DNA of 64,000 nt from Thecamonas trahens ATCC 50062 (taxonomy: Eukaryota; Apusozoa; Apusomonadida; Apusomonadidae): the NCBI RefSeq assembly GCF_000142905.1, contig NW_013657633.1:45154-109153 (forward strand). Reading direction: 5' to 3'. The notes under the pieces are model-generated. The model was not told the DNA's origin. It did no database searches and was given only the letters and a program-made list of their open reading frames with translations. This document shows positions 1-11,800 of this stretch, piece by piece (position 1 is the stretch's first letter; every line of letters starts with the position of its first letter). The position numbers and the translations under genes are program-made.

Positions 1-367
1 CGGCAGCCTTCCGTCCGCTCGCGCTCGCCAGCCGCGCCGGCAGCAGGACGACCGGCGGCGAGGCCCGCTGGCTCTCGCTCGCACCCGCCTCCACCGCCTC
101 CATCCACGCCTTGTCCACCAAATCAGCCTTGGCTGCCACCACAATGCGCGGCTTGTGGGCGACTTGATTGGCCAGAATCGGATTGCGTGTCGATGCCAGC
201 GCCCGTGCGTCGCGGACCTCCACCACAGCCTGGACTTGCGAGAGCATGGCCTTCACCTCCTTGGTCGTCTTGTGCATGTGGCCTGGAAACCAGTTGATCG
301 CCCCCGCCCACTCGCTCGCAGCCCGCCCAGCTCCCTGTCTCGCCCGCACCGCTATCGCCGTCGCCAT
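1..367 (-). CDS. MTG1: MTG1/YlqF-type circularly permuted GTPase, N-terminal part (runs off window edge)
   Basis: Translating the reverse complement from an ATG at 367 gives 122 codons with no stop. The N-terminal motif NWFPGHM, followed by KTTKE, VVEVRDAR and TRNP, is the hallmark of the YlqF/MTG1 branch of circularly permuted GTPases, which mature ribosomal large subunits (the mitochondrial one for MTG1). These proteins carry the G4 motif ([N/T]KxD) first, and here it reads AKAD, so the usual Asn/Thr is Ala. G1 and G3 lie beyond the edge. The short basic stretch before NWFPGHM could be a targeting sequence, but this is inference. The next gene to the right has the same orientation. The family call is strong; the mitochondrial role is taken from the family. 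Confidence 0.85.
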   Translation of the reverse strand, partial: MATAIAVRARQGAGRAASEWAGAINWFPGHMHKTTKEVKAMLSQVQAVVEVRDARALASTRNPILANQVAHKPRIVVAAKADLVDKAWMEAVEAGASESQRASPPVVLLPARLASASGRKAA

Positions 368-575
368 CGCCCGTCTCCCTGCCAGCATCGGTGCGTCTGG
401 GAGACGAGTGTCGCGCGTCTCCCGGCCTCACGCTCGCACTCATCGCGGACAAGGTGCGCACGATGGGAAGAGTGCGGTCATTTACTACTTGTACAACATG
501 CACATGGTACCTCCTGCGCGCAAAGATCGCCATGGCGCAGCGTCGGCTGTGGCGGGCTAGAGTCACCCACATCGA

Positions 576-1388
576 TCACTGGCCGCACGGCTCGTCGGGA
601 AACCGGGTGGCGTACAGGTGCGAAAGGAGGGCAGCGACATGGTTCTGGTTGTGCCCGGCATCTGCCTTTCCCAGGCGAGCCTGCGATTGAAGGCTGACGC
701 TCGCCACGCCCGACGTGGCGTTACAGCTGAGGCCGAGGTACATGTCGTCGGGAAAGCCGACAAAGGACGAGAGGATGCGGATGTGAACAAAGCCAGAGTC
801 TGATCCGACGTTGTTTGTCAGCATCTTTGTCAGCTGCTCGTCCTTGATCCAGTCCCTCACGCCGGCCATGATGGCGGGCAGGGAGGTGCGGCGTAGCAGC
901 GGATGAGCATGCGGATGGTGGCTCATGCCAAACACGGGCTCGCCCACCACGACTCGGGCACAGTTTTCAGCCGAGGTGCCACCGCGACATGCCGAGGGGA
1001 AAGCAGACATATGTGGATTGGGCGCCGCGAGTCTGACGATGACGATGATGGTGATCCAGCCGTAGAGGAGAGTGGCGATGAGATAGAAGATGATCCTGGC
1101 CAGGAGCGGCATGATGGGCGCTGGCGAGCACTTTGACGTAAGCTGATGATACAGCATGGGATAGACAACAGCAGCACAGTAGGCAGCCCAACAGATGGCA
1201 AAGAGTGCAAGTGCAATGCCGACAGAGAAGGCCACCAGGGCAGAGAGGACCAAGGCCACCACAGCCACCACCGCAAAGAGGCCATGCGTCACAAGCCCGA
1301 CCTTCTGCTTCACACTCACCACACTTGCTGTCCGGTGCACATCAGTCTGCACAAGCCCCTCGCGGTGGACAAGCAGAGGGTCATGCAT
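576..1388 (-). CDS. DUF1499-domain membrane protein
   Basis: 270 aa from the first ATG at 1388. Residues about 25-75 hold two hydrophobic helices and about 95-120 a third. The rest matches a DUF1499 domain: a Cys pair (CRGG...ENC), then VHIRILSS and the closing signature SLQSQARLGKADAGHN, the equivalent of the family's R-S-x-S-R-x-G-x-x-D-x-G-x-N. DUF1499 proteins occur in bacteria, chloroplasts and protists and have no settled biochemical role. A membrane anchor plus DUF1499 is a common layout. No splice sites are needed. The open frame extends slightly upstream without an ATG, so a 5' exon cannot be excluded. Confidence 0.7.
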   Translation of the reverse strand: MHDPLLVHREGLVQTDVHRTASVVSVKQKVGLVTHGLFAVVAVVALVLSALVAFSVGIALALFAICWAAYCAAVVYPMLYHQLTSKCSPAPIMPLLARIIFYLIATLLYGWITIIVIVRLAAPNPHMSAFPSACRGGTSAENCARVVVGEPVFGMSHHPHAHPLLRRTSLPAIMAGVRDWIKDEQLTKMLTNNVGSDSGFVHIRILSSFVGFPDDMYLGLSCNATSGVASVSLQSQARLGKADAGHNQNHVAALLSHLYATRFPDEPCGQ

Positions 1389-1465
1389 CTCTGCTGCAAG
1401 CTGCAAGTGGGTGAGTCACGTGCCTGCCTGTCACGCTCGCCGCCGTCCTCGCTGCCGTCCTTGCC

Positions 1466-1467
<2 letters not shown>

Positions 1468-1516
<49 letters not shown>
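1468..1516. repeat. (CTG/CAG)16 trinucleotide repeat
   Basis: About 49 nt of uninterrupted TGC/CTG repeat lie between the DUF1499 gene and the C2 gene. No supported coding exon covers it. The same 380-nt interval (1389-1768) ends with a 31-nt C homopolymer at 1672-1702. No gene is seen in the interval. Confidence 0.9.
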
Positions 1517-1521
<5 letters not shown>

Positions 1522-1670
1522 CCGGCCAAGCCGTGTGACGCACCTTTGGCCGCAGACCGACGCGCGCCTAGTCTGTCCTATGCAGGTGGGTACCTATCTG
1601 CTGCTGATCATCCCCTGCTGCTGACCATCGCCCGCTGTTGGCGATCTCCTGCTGTTGGCGGCTGCCCCTC

Positions 1671-1671
<1 letters not shown>

Positions 1672-1702
<31 letters not shown>
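1672..1702 (+). repeat. C31 homopolymer
   Basis: A run of about 31 C lies 66 nt beyond the stop of the C2 gene and upstream of the DUF1499 gene (both on the minus strand). It is among the longest of a dozen or more poly-C/G tracts in this window. Confidence 0.9.
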
Positions 1703-1768
1703 TACCCCCTCCCCTCCCCTTGCTCAAGATCAAGATCAATGTATCGCGGGCATGCTGAGACAAGCCCA

Positions 1769-3830
1769 TCAGATCCGGACAGCGCCGACGTCAAAGGCAT
1801 GGGTCGGGACGGCGGTGCATTGGACCTGGAGACAGATCTCGCCCGAGACCAGCTCGTCGATGTCGCGGCGGACGAGCTTGTACCAGGCCTTGTGCGGGCG
1901 GCCGTCGGTAAAGTCGCCGACGCGAAGCTCGACGTGGCCGAGGTAGTCGTTGCTCAGCGTGTCTTTGTCCCACACGTCAAAGCGGAGGATCTCGTGCCCA
2001 ATCTCGTAGCGAAAGGCGAGCGGGGTGTTCCACACCGGGTTGAGCGACTTGGGCACGACGGCGGTCCGGAACGACTGGTCCTCGCCGTACGAGGCGACGA
2101 CAAACGGGTCTGACGCACCGTTGCGATCCTTGGCGGCCAAATCGGAGGCGCGGAGGATGTCGACCATGATAGCCGCCCGCCGCGCACGAATCCATGCCGC
2201 GCCCTGGACTTCGTCTGGGTCGTGCCCGCTTGCCAGGCGCTCGCGCCGCCCGCGAAGCTCAAACCCGTTGAGCTCGAGCCACCGCCCGTCCATCGGCAGC
2301 TGGTCAAACGCGAGCTTGAACCGGCCCAGGAAGGTATCCGAGATCTTGTGCTGGTCCCACACGTCGCCGATGACCGCGTGCTCCGGGAACTTCTTCGAGA
2401 GCTTGCCTAGAGTAAACGTGTGCCGCTCGTTGAACGCCGGCGACGTCTGCCGCGGCGCCACCTGCGTGGTGAACCGCTCGTCGTCGTACCGCACAATAAC
2501 GTACGGATCCACCTTGGCCGAGTCAGACACGTTCTCCAGCCGGAGGACCTCGACTTCCACCTGCTCGCCGACCATGGCCTTGGCCCGCTCCGACTCGGGC
2601 AGCGCGTCGACCGTTGCGGCGAGAGTCGTCCCGTGGTTGAGCGCGTTGTCGACAGGCACCTCGCGTGAGGTGTGGGCCAGATCCTCCGGCGGCTCCAGCG
2701 ACTCGAGCCGGAGCCGCACCTCGCCGCTCACCTCTTCGTCGGCTTGGCGCGGGAGGAGCGGGATCCAGACGTCGACCGGTGGCGCGCCGTCGGGCACGTC
2801 GTACGCCGCCACCCGGATCCGGGCCTGTCCCAGAAACGTCGACGAGAGCATGCCCTTGGACCACATCTCGAGCTTGGCAAAGTGCGTTCCGAGCACAAAC
2901 GGCAACTTCCACGTCGCTTCGGCAAGCATCTGTGCGCCCTCCCACGTCGGCGAGAGCGACTTCTTCACCACAGGCGTCCGGTACTTCTTGCCGTCGTACC
3001 GCAGGAACCCGTACGGGCTCGCCGAGTTGGACGACACAGCCTTGAGCCCGCGCGCCTCCACAAGTGTCATCCGCAGCATCGACAGCGCAATCTTGATCCG
3101 CAGCTCGCCGCACGCCGGATCGTCCTTGCCCGGTCGCGAGACGAGCGGCAGCCAGATGGCCCCGGTCGACACCGCATCGTCGTCGAGCTGCGAGAGGTTG
3201 TACTCGACAATGCCCAGCGTCGAGTTGCCCAGCGTCTTGTCCGCAATCACCTCAAAGGTAAAAACATCGTCCTTGTCGTCGTCCTTCAGCTGGAACGCCG
3301 CGTGGTAGTCAAACCGCGGCTCGCGCGACTTGTTCGCCGTCTCGGTCGTCTCCTTCTTGCCGCGGTACTTGATCTTGACAAACAGCGACCGTTCCTTCTC
3401 TCCGTCCATCACTCTGCGCGCTTCGTACACATGCACTACCACCCGTCCCGTCAGCTTGCGCTGTGACAACCATGGTCATCCGCCATCATTCACATTGCCG
3501 GTCATGACATCGCGTGACAATGGTCGCAAACGCAAGCCACCGCCACCGCCACCGCCACCGCCCGCCGCCGTTCCGGAACCGACACCCAGCCACATGTACC
3601 GCCCGCCACGACGTACAACATCATTCCCACACCTGTAAGTCAGCACCTACTTGCAAGCATCTATCTTCTACCTCCATGCCAACTCTCACTTTCCACACCT
3701 GTCTCATTCGTACGGTAGCGCCATCGGCAGCGTCGCTGTCCGAGTCGTGGTCGGGGTCGGTGGTGGCATGCTCGGCCGCGAGGCCATTCGCACCTGCCGC
3801 AGAGGCCGTCTCCTCGTGGGTGGCAGCCAT
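1769..3830 (-). CDS. Four-C2-domain (multi-C2) protein, two exons
   Basis: Exon 1 (3714-3830) encodes an acidic 39-residue leader; exon 2 (1769-3460) carries the rest, for 602 aa. The 253-nt intron has a GTACGA donor and ends TGTCACAG; both joins are phase 0. Four tandem C2 domains follow, at roughly residues 40-160, 170-290, 330-450 and 475-590. The last keeps the Ca2+-loop acidic residues (KDRNGASDP and DVWDKD), the third keeps VDPY and DVWDQ, and the first two lack most ligands, so Ca2+-dependent lipid binding is expected mainly from the C-terminal half. No transmembrane helix is seen, unlike ferlins or synaptotagmins. The specific role is unknown. A G10 run (C10 on the coding strand) lies 21 nt upstream of the ATG. 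Confidence 0.8.
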
Positions 3831-4685
3831 AGCAGGAAAGAGAGGGGGAGGGGGGGGGGGTGGATATACGCTGGGGTAGTGCGAGGGGAGAGGGGGGTCG
3901 GTGGTCGTCGCAGCCGGAGAGAGGTGGCCGTCAGCATCAGCATCATCACTAGCATAAGAGGCCGATGTGGTGCCTGCTGCTGTTCGTTTGTTTCAGCAAT
4001 CATGTGGCAGCCGAGGCGAGAGAGCGTCCAAGGCAAATATATTTTTGTGGTTCAAGGTGGTTGGGATGGAAGCGCAAGCAGATGCTGCTCTGTGCTTCCG
4101 CAATGACGTAGTGAGACACACCATGATACCCGGTTCAAGTATTTGTTGTGCTCTATGAGCTTCTTTTCGTTGCGCACTCTGATGTCGCCATCGATCGACA
4201 GGTAGCCCAACGCTGCAGGAGCCACTTTTTCTCACCGCTTCATTCTGGAACAGTTGCTCGAACGCCGGCTCACTCAGGCCACGCAAGCAATGATCGACAA
4301 GCCAGTTGATAACAAGCACAAATAGAGGATGGCTACAATTGCTGCTTGCATAAACCTCTCCCATCGACAGCAACATCATCCCGCAGAACACTGCTCCATC
4401 AGTGCGAAAAATAGGAAGACACTATTCGTGGGAACCACCTGCTAGCCAACCCGCACACATCCGTTGATTTGGATCGTGGGGGGGGAGGGGGGTCTGTGAC
4501 GTGTGTATGTATATGGGGTGCAGGAGGGGCATGTACGTGTGTGTGTGTGTGTGTGTGTGTTTGTGTGTGTGCATGTGAGCAATGTGAGTGTGCTACGGTT
4601 TGGGAGCCACACGAGATAAAGATCTCCCAGATCACACACTCTCGCACCGACGCACCACACACGAGAAAGAGGCTTGAGTTTACGA
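3831..4685. other. Intergenic, no supported gene
   Basis: 855 nt between the C2 gene and the polytopic membrane gene. It begins with a G10 run, becomes noticeably less GC-rich at about 4000-4440, and contains a (GT)n run at 4536-4571. A 132-codon minus-strand frame at 3993-4391 lacks recognisable motifs. I looked for tRNA, U-snRNA and SRP RNA signatures here and could not support any. Confidence 0.5.
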
Positions 4686-5779
4686 TTACTTGCAGCCACA
4701 GAAGAGGCAGTTACCAGGGCGAACATCAGTCTCGCGAACGCCAAAAATCTCGCGGAACATGATGACAAACATGACGGCGCCGATGGGGAAGGTGATGAGG
4801 ACGCCGATGCCAAGGAAAAAGAGGCCGGAGAAAGCGACGGAGAAGCAGGCCATGAGGCCGGTGAGGACGGGCATGAACTGGCGGCGAGTCTGCATGATGG
4901 AGCAGCGGAGAGCCGATATGACGCCAAAGCCGCAGTTTGATGAGAGCTCGGACGGCTCGTTGGCGGCGCGGGCGGCGGCGCGGGTGAGCGGAGCGGCGCC
5001 CTCGCGGCCGTCGCGGTAGTGCTCCATGAGAATGAGCGGGGCAAAGACAACAAAGGCAAGGAGCGAAAAGAAGACCAGAGTGCAGAGCGAGAAGATGGCA
5101 AAGTCCCAGAACCAAGAGAGCGAGGTCTCCTCCAGCAGGTAGATGGTGGGCGAAAAGGTGATGAGGGCGACGCCGAACAGGCCTGCGGTGATGGCAAGGA
5201 GCGGGAAGAAGTAGGACCAAGCGGTAAAGACGTCGCCGAAGCGAGTCTCTCGGATGGCGAGCTCGCCGTCACGGATCGAGTTGAGGATCATGACCATGAA
5301 ACCGTTGGTCATGTACCAGAAGACGAATGCGCCAAAGACGCGCGAGATGGCAACGACAAAGAGGAGGACAACGAGCACGCCGGTGAGGTTGAGCCAGTTG
5401 GCACGATACACCTCCCACGCGATATGGAGCCACTTGCGGAGATCGAGCTCGTACTCCCTCGCCGAGATGTACTCGATGTACGGCACGCCTGTCGGCACGT
5501 ACTGCGCCACCGAGACCGCCGCCGGCACCCGCATGGCCATCTCCTCATCCTGGCGGGCGGCACCAACAGACCGACCTCCGCTTGAATACCCGGCGGCGCG
5601 TCATCATCGCCTCCAGCACCTCCAGCTCCATCACCTCCTTCCACCACATTGTGGCCATCATCATCACCGTCGTCGTCGCCGCTCTCGTCGAGGGCAGCCG
5701 ACTCGGGCTCGGTGCCAATGCCGAGCTCAATGTCCTCGGCCGTGGGTTCGTGCGGCTCTGCGGAGAGCGGTTGGTACAT
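4686..5779 (-). CDS. Polytopic membrane protein of unknown function
   Basis: A long frame (4686-5540 plus upstream codons) encodes five or six hydrophobic helices: LTGVLVVLLFVVAI, FVFWYMTNGFMVMIL, FPLLAITAGLFGVALI, FAIFSLCTLVFFSLLAFVVF and LMACFSVAFSGLFFLGIG onward. It ends in a Cys-containing tail (CLFCGCK). An ATG at 5779 starts an acidic leader (MYQPLSAEPHEPTAEDIELG, then an Asp/Gly run) in a different frame. The two join if one base is missing near 5550-5595, or if a very short 26-nt GT-AG intron is used; the missing base seems likelier given similar breaks in neighbouring genes. With the added base the protein is 364 aa. I do not recognise the family. A G12 run (poly-C on the coding strand) sits 10 nt upstream of the ATG. 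Confidence 0.6.
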
Positions 5780-6182
5780 AGAGAGGAAGGGGGGGGGGGG
5801 GGAGAGGGGTGGCTGTGTGTATACGGGTGGTGGCTGGCTGTGGCCTGGTCAGGCTGTTGCGGAATGCGGTCGTGGTCGTCGGCAAGAGGTCGGAATGGGA
5901 CACTCGGCGGCTTTGATCCGCCTATGATCTTGCTCGGCAAGCTGAACAAGAAGGAGCGCCGCAAGCGAGCGATGGAGCTGCGGAGGTATGTCAGCATCGG
6001 CGATCGCATCCCCCATCTGCCGCCCCGAGCTGTCCGGGGTTAGCCGCAGCGCGTGGCCATTGCCCGCGCTCTTGGCAACCGGCCGGAGCTGGACGGATGC
6101 TCGCCAGCAAGACAAGGCATGGCCGGCGGACACGGTTCATCGGATGTGTTACCAGGAAACAGAAGCCTTCATACAAGGGCGG
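5780..6182. other. Intergenic, poly-G run and no supported gene
   Basis: 403 nt between the start of the polytopic membrane gene and the stop of copine. It has the G run at 5789-5801 and nothing else I can support. It must contain the promoter of the membrane gene and the 3' end signals of copine. Confidence 0.5.
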
Positions 6183-8140
<1,958 letters not shown>

Positions 8141-8334
8141 GGGTAGCAGAAGCAGGAGAGTACGAGCTGAAGGGGGGGTGCACCACAAGGGAAGTAGGGA
8201 TGTCTTTCGGTTGCTACTCTGGAGATAGCTGGAGGTACTATCCTCTTTGTCTTCTCCTGCTGTCCGCTGCCGCGCCTCCCTCGCCCTCCCTGCCTGCCCG
8301 GTCACCTCATTCCAAGTACTGTTTCCGCCCACCA

Positions 8335-8757
8335 ACGATAACTGGCACAACAACCAACGATTAATCCCCCCAACCTCACCCAGCGATAACTGGCACAACA
8401 ACCAACGATTAATTCCCCCAACCCCACTCAACGATAACTGGCACAACAACCAACGATTAATCCCCAACCCCACTCAACGATAACTGGCGACAACAACCAA
8501 CGATTAATTCCCCCAACCCCACTCAACGATAACTGGCACAACAACCAACGATTAATCCCCCCCAACCCCACTCAACGATAACTGGCACAACAACCAACGA
8601 TTAATCCCCCAACCCCACTCAACGATAACTGGCACAACAACCAACGATTAATTCCCCAACCCCACTCAACGATAACTGGCACAACAACCAACGATTAATT
8701 CCCCCAACCCCACTCAACGATAACTGGCACAACAACCAACGATTAATTCCCCCAACC
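8335..8757. repeat. Nine-copy 47-49 bp tandem satellite in a divergent promoter
   Basis: Nine near-identical units start at about 8335, 8383, 8431, 8477, 8526, 8575, 8622, 8669 and 8717. Each contains ACGATAACTGGCACAACAAC, then CAACGATTAAT and a short C-run. Units differ mainly in C-run length and T-count, as expected from slippage and unequal exchange. The array fills most of the 711 nt between the divergent copine (start 8140) and dynein (start 8852) genes. Each unit carries TAACTG, which matches the Myb-type YAAC[GT]G core. A regulatory role is inference. The unit is direct with no unique spacers, so it is not a CRISPR array. Confidence 0.95.
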
Positions 8758-8851
8758 ATCGTCCGTTGCTGCTCGCGCTCGCGCCAACACCAGCCACTCC
8801 ACGCCACGCTCCACCCCCTCCACCCCCTCCACCCCCTCCACCCCTTCCACT

Positions 8852-11800
8852 ATGGCCGCACCCTTTGACATAGACCCCCAACTCCTAGTACGCACCCCCT
8901 CCCTCCCCTCCCCTCCCTCCCCTCCCCTCCCTACCCCCGCCCACCCCACTAACCTCGCCTCCGCCCAGGCCGGCCGCAAGGGCCACTCGCGCGCCTTGTA
9001 CGCCATGGAGCTGCGGGCGTTCCGGAGACTGGAGGAGAACACCCAGCGGATCTCAGAGGCTATCGACGAAGCCGAACCCGACGGTGCTCCCAACTCTTCG
9101 AGTCACGGCGCTGGAGAGCCCCTCGTTCATCATGATGGCGCTCTGGTTCGGCGGGCCAAGGCCCAGCGCCGGGCTCGCCGCAAGCCGCAAACACTGGCCA
9201 TCAAGATGCCTACCATCCTCGCGCACCCGCCGGCCCGCCCGCCGCTCTCGTCAGCGCTCAAGCAGAAGCTTGCTGACCACGATCTCGACAAGCACTCGCC
9301 CGACAGGCGCGCCGCCCGTTCCTCCGGCCTTCGCTACCACTACCCGCCGGCTCTGCCCGAGGTCCTTGGCCAGCGCACCCTTCCCACCATCGCGTCTGAC
9401 GCCAAGGCTGCGCCGCCGGCCCGCATTCTCGGCATACCTTCCGCTCGAGCTTTTTGACGACCGGACCTTTGAGCTCTACACACCCGACGAGTGGCTCGCC
9501 CGCGGTGGCCCGGCTGGCCCGCCCACTGCCCCGCACGCCTTCTCGCCCTTCCTCAACGCCGCCGGCGAGTACGAGTGGCACCCGTGTGACGTTGTTGACT
9601 ATGACCCCGTCTCCAACACCTTTACCATCGAGTTCAAGCCGTCGCGGGTGACCAAGCGCGTCAAGCGCCTCAACCTGCTGTTTGCCGACGAGCCCGACGC
9701 AAACTTTCGCCACCGCCTCCTCGCCGCCCGCGCCGCCCGCCGCTCCGCCGAGGCTACCATGCGCTACCACCTTGTCGCCAATCGGCTCCCCGACGAGATC
9801 CTGCCGCCGTCCGCAGACACCATCGCCGCCATGCTCCGCCGCGCCGCGCCGGCCTTTCCACTCTCGGCCATGTCCACGCTCGAGGCTCTCCTTGACGACA
9901 TCGTCGCCCACTACATCTCCACCATGCGCCGCGCCATCTTTGGCTACACCCTCAAGTCATCTTCCGAGCTGCGGGACCGACTCGCCCCGCTCGGCCTCCC
10001 GCCGCTGCCAGACCCGCCGCCGCCGCCGCTCTACGGTACCGTCCCCTGCCCGCCCTTTGACTTGCCGGCCGCCGTCAACTGGGCCTCCGCACAGCTGTTC
10101 TTCCACCCACGCATCAACTACGTCCTCCAGACCCTCTTCACCTTTGCCCAGAACATGGACTCACTCTGCCTTGTCGACCTCAATCTTCCGCGTGCAGCCC
10201 TCCCGCTCGCCATTGGCGACTTTGAGGACTTCCAAGCCCGCCACGCCGACCGCGTTGCCATCGTCCTAGACGACTGGGCAAAGAAAATCGTGCTCCTTTG
10301 CACCACCGTCCTTGAAGACGAGGCCGACAAGACCTTTGACTTTCACGTCGCCGCCCTCGCCGACCTCGACCCGCACGCCGCACGCTTCATCCTCCTCCTT
10401 CGCCTCATCATGCGCGAGCACCTTATCGTCGCCGTCAACACCACAGCCGCACGCTACGCCGCCTTCTTCGCTGCCTACGACGAGCCCGAGCTCTCTACAC
10501 TCACGTCGACTTTCCTCACTCAGATCGCCGACTCGGGCTATGACGGCGATGCCGGGAACGGCCTCACAGGCGGCGACGGCGACGATGAACACGATGTTGA
10601 CGACGGCAACGCCGGCGACGACCAAAGCGCCGAATCTCGCCTCCCGCGCCCACCCGGTCACCCGGCGCCTTCCCGTCCATCCGCCCGCGCCCGTGTCCGC
10701 GCTCGCGCTCGTGACCGTGCCCGCTCTCGCCCGCGCTCCTTCCACGACTACATCCATGCCATCTCGAGCCACACCCCACTTTTCCTTGTCTCGCTCATGG
10801 CCACGCCCAACTCGGCATCGGCAGCCGTCGCCGCTGTTCCTCTGCAGACGGCGACACAGGCAGACGGGACAGAATCTGACGGAGATACGGTAGACTCGGA
10901 CGCCGAGTCGGTTTCGGGCACAGGCTCGGCCTCTCCGGAGCCACACAACGCGGCAGACTCCTCGGATGTCACCTTTACCATCCCACAGCTCCTCTCGCCG
11001 GCCCCCAAGCACGAGACGCCGTTGGAGGCACTCATCCGGTTCTCGCCGCCGCTCACCGAGCTCTCGGCCCGGGTCGCCACCACCTTTGACACCTCGCTCT
11101 CGCTCATCGATCGTGTCACCGCTGTCGAATACTCGCTACTCCCGCGGGCCTCGCTCTCACTCCCCCATCCGCCGCCGCCAGTCTTCCCGGTCGACCGCTA
11201 CGACTCGGTCCTCCTCGAGGCGACCCGCTCGGTGGCGTCGACGTTCAACTCGGGCCTCTGGGGCCCGCGCCGCCTTGCCCGCCTCTTTGCGCCCTACGCC
11301 TACATCCTCGCCCTCACCCCGCAGTCGCTGGCCGCCACCCTCACGTCGGCCTCGCCGCCGCCGGCGCTCGCCGACCTCAAAGCCCTAATCGTCAAGTTCC
11401 GTGCCGCAGCCGCAAACGTCGCTTCCACCACGCCAGACGCCGTCACCTTTAAGCTCCTCCGCGTCGACACGACCCACCTCAAGTCGACCATTGCTGCCCG
11501 CGCCGCCAAGCTTGCTCGCGCCGTCCTCGCCTTTATTCTTCACGGCGCCCGTCGCAACATGGTCTCTCTCTGTGCAGAGTTTGAAGCCATCCACGCCCGC
11601 ATCCAGGCACCGGCCGCATCGCCGGAAGAGTGGGCCCAGATGCAGGTCTACTGCAAGGCCTGCGACACTGCGCTAACTCAGCACGCCGCCGCCATCGAAG
11701 ACCTCAAGGCGTCAATGGACACCCTCTACACCTTTTCCTACCCGGTCTCTGCAACCGTCCAGTCCTCGTTTGTCACCACCCTCATGTGGCCGCGCGAAGT

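Noticed and set aside
2025-3308. Long plus-strand open frame opposite the C2 gene
   Set aside because: Composition artefact of GC-rich codon bias on the opposite strand; Ser/Arg/Pro-rich with no motif, fully overlapping a conserved gene. The same applies to antisense frames at 6734-7798, 13410-14489, 17766-18710, 21678-22577 and 29336-30628.
4125-4150. tRNA B-box-like GGTTCAAGT
   Set aside because: No matching acceptor stem, A-box or cloverleaf could be drawn around it.
8335-8757. CRISPR-like array
   Set aside because: Units are contiguous with no variable spacers and the context is eukaryotic.
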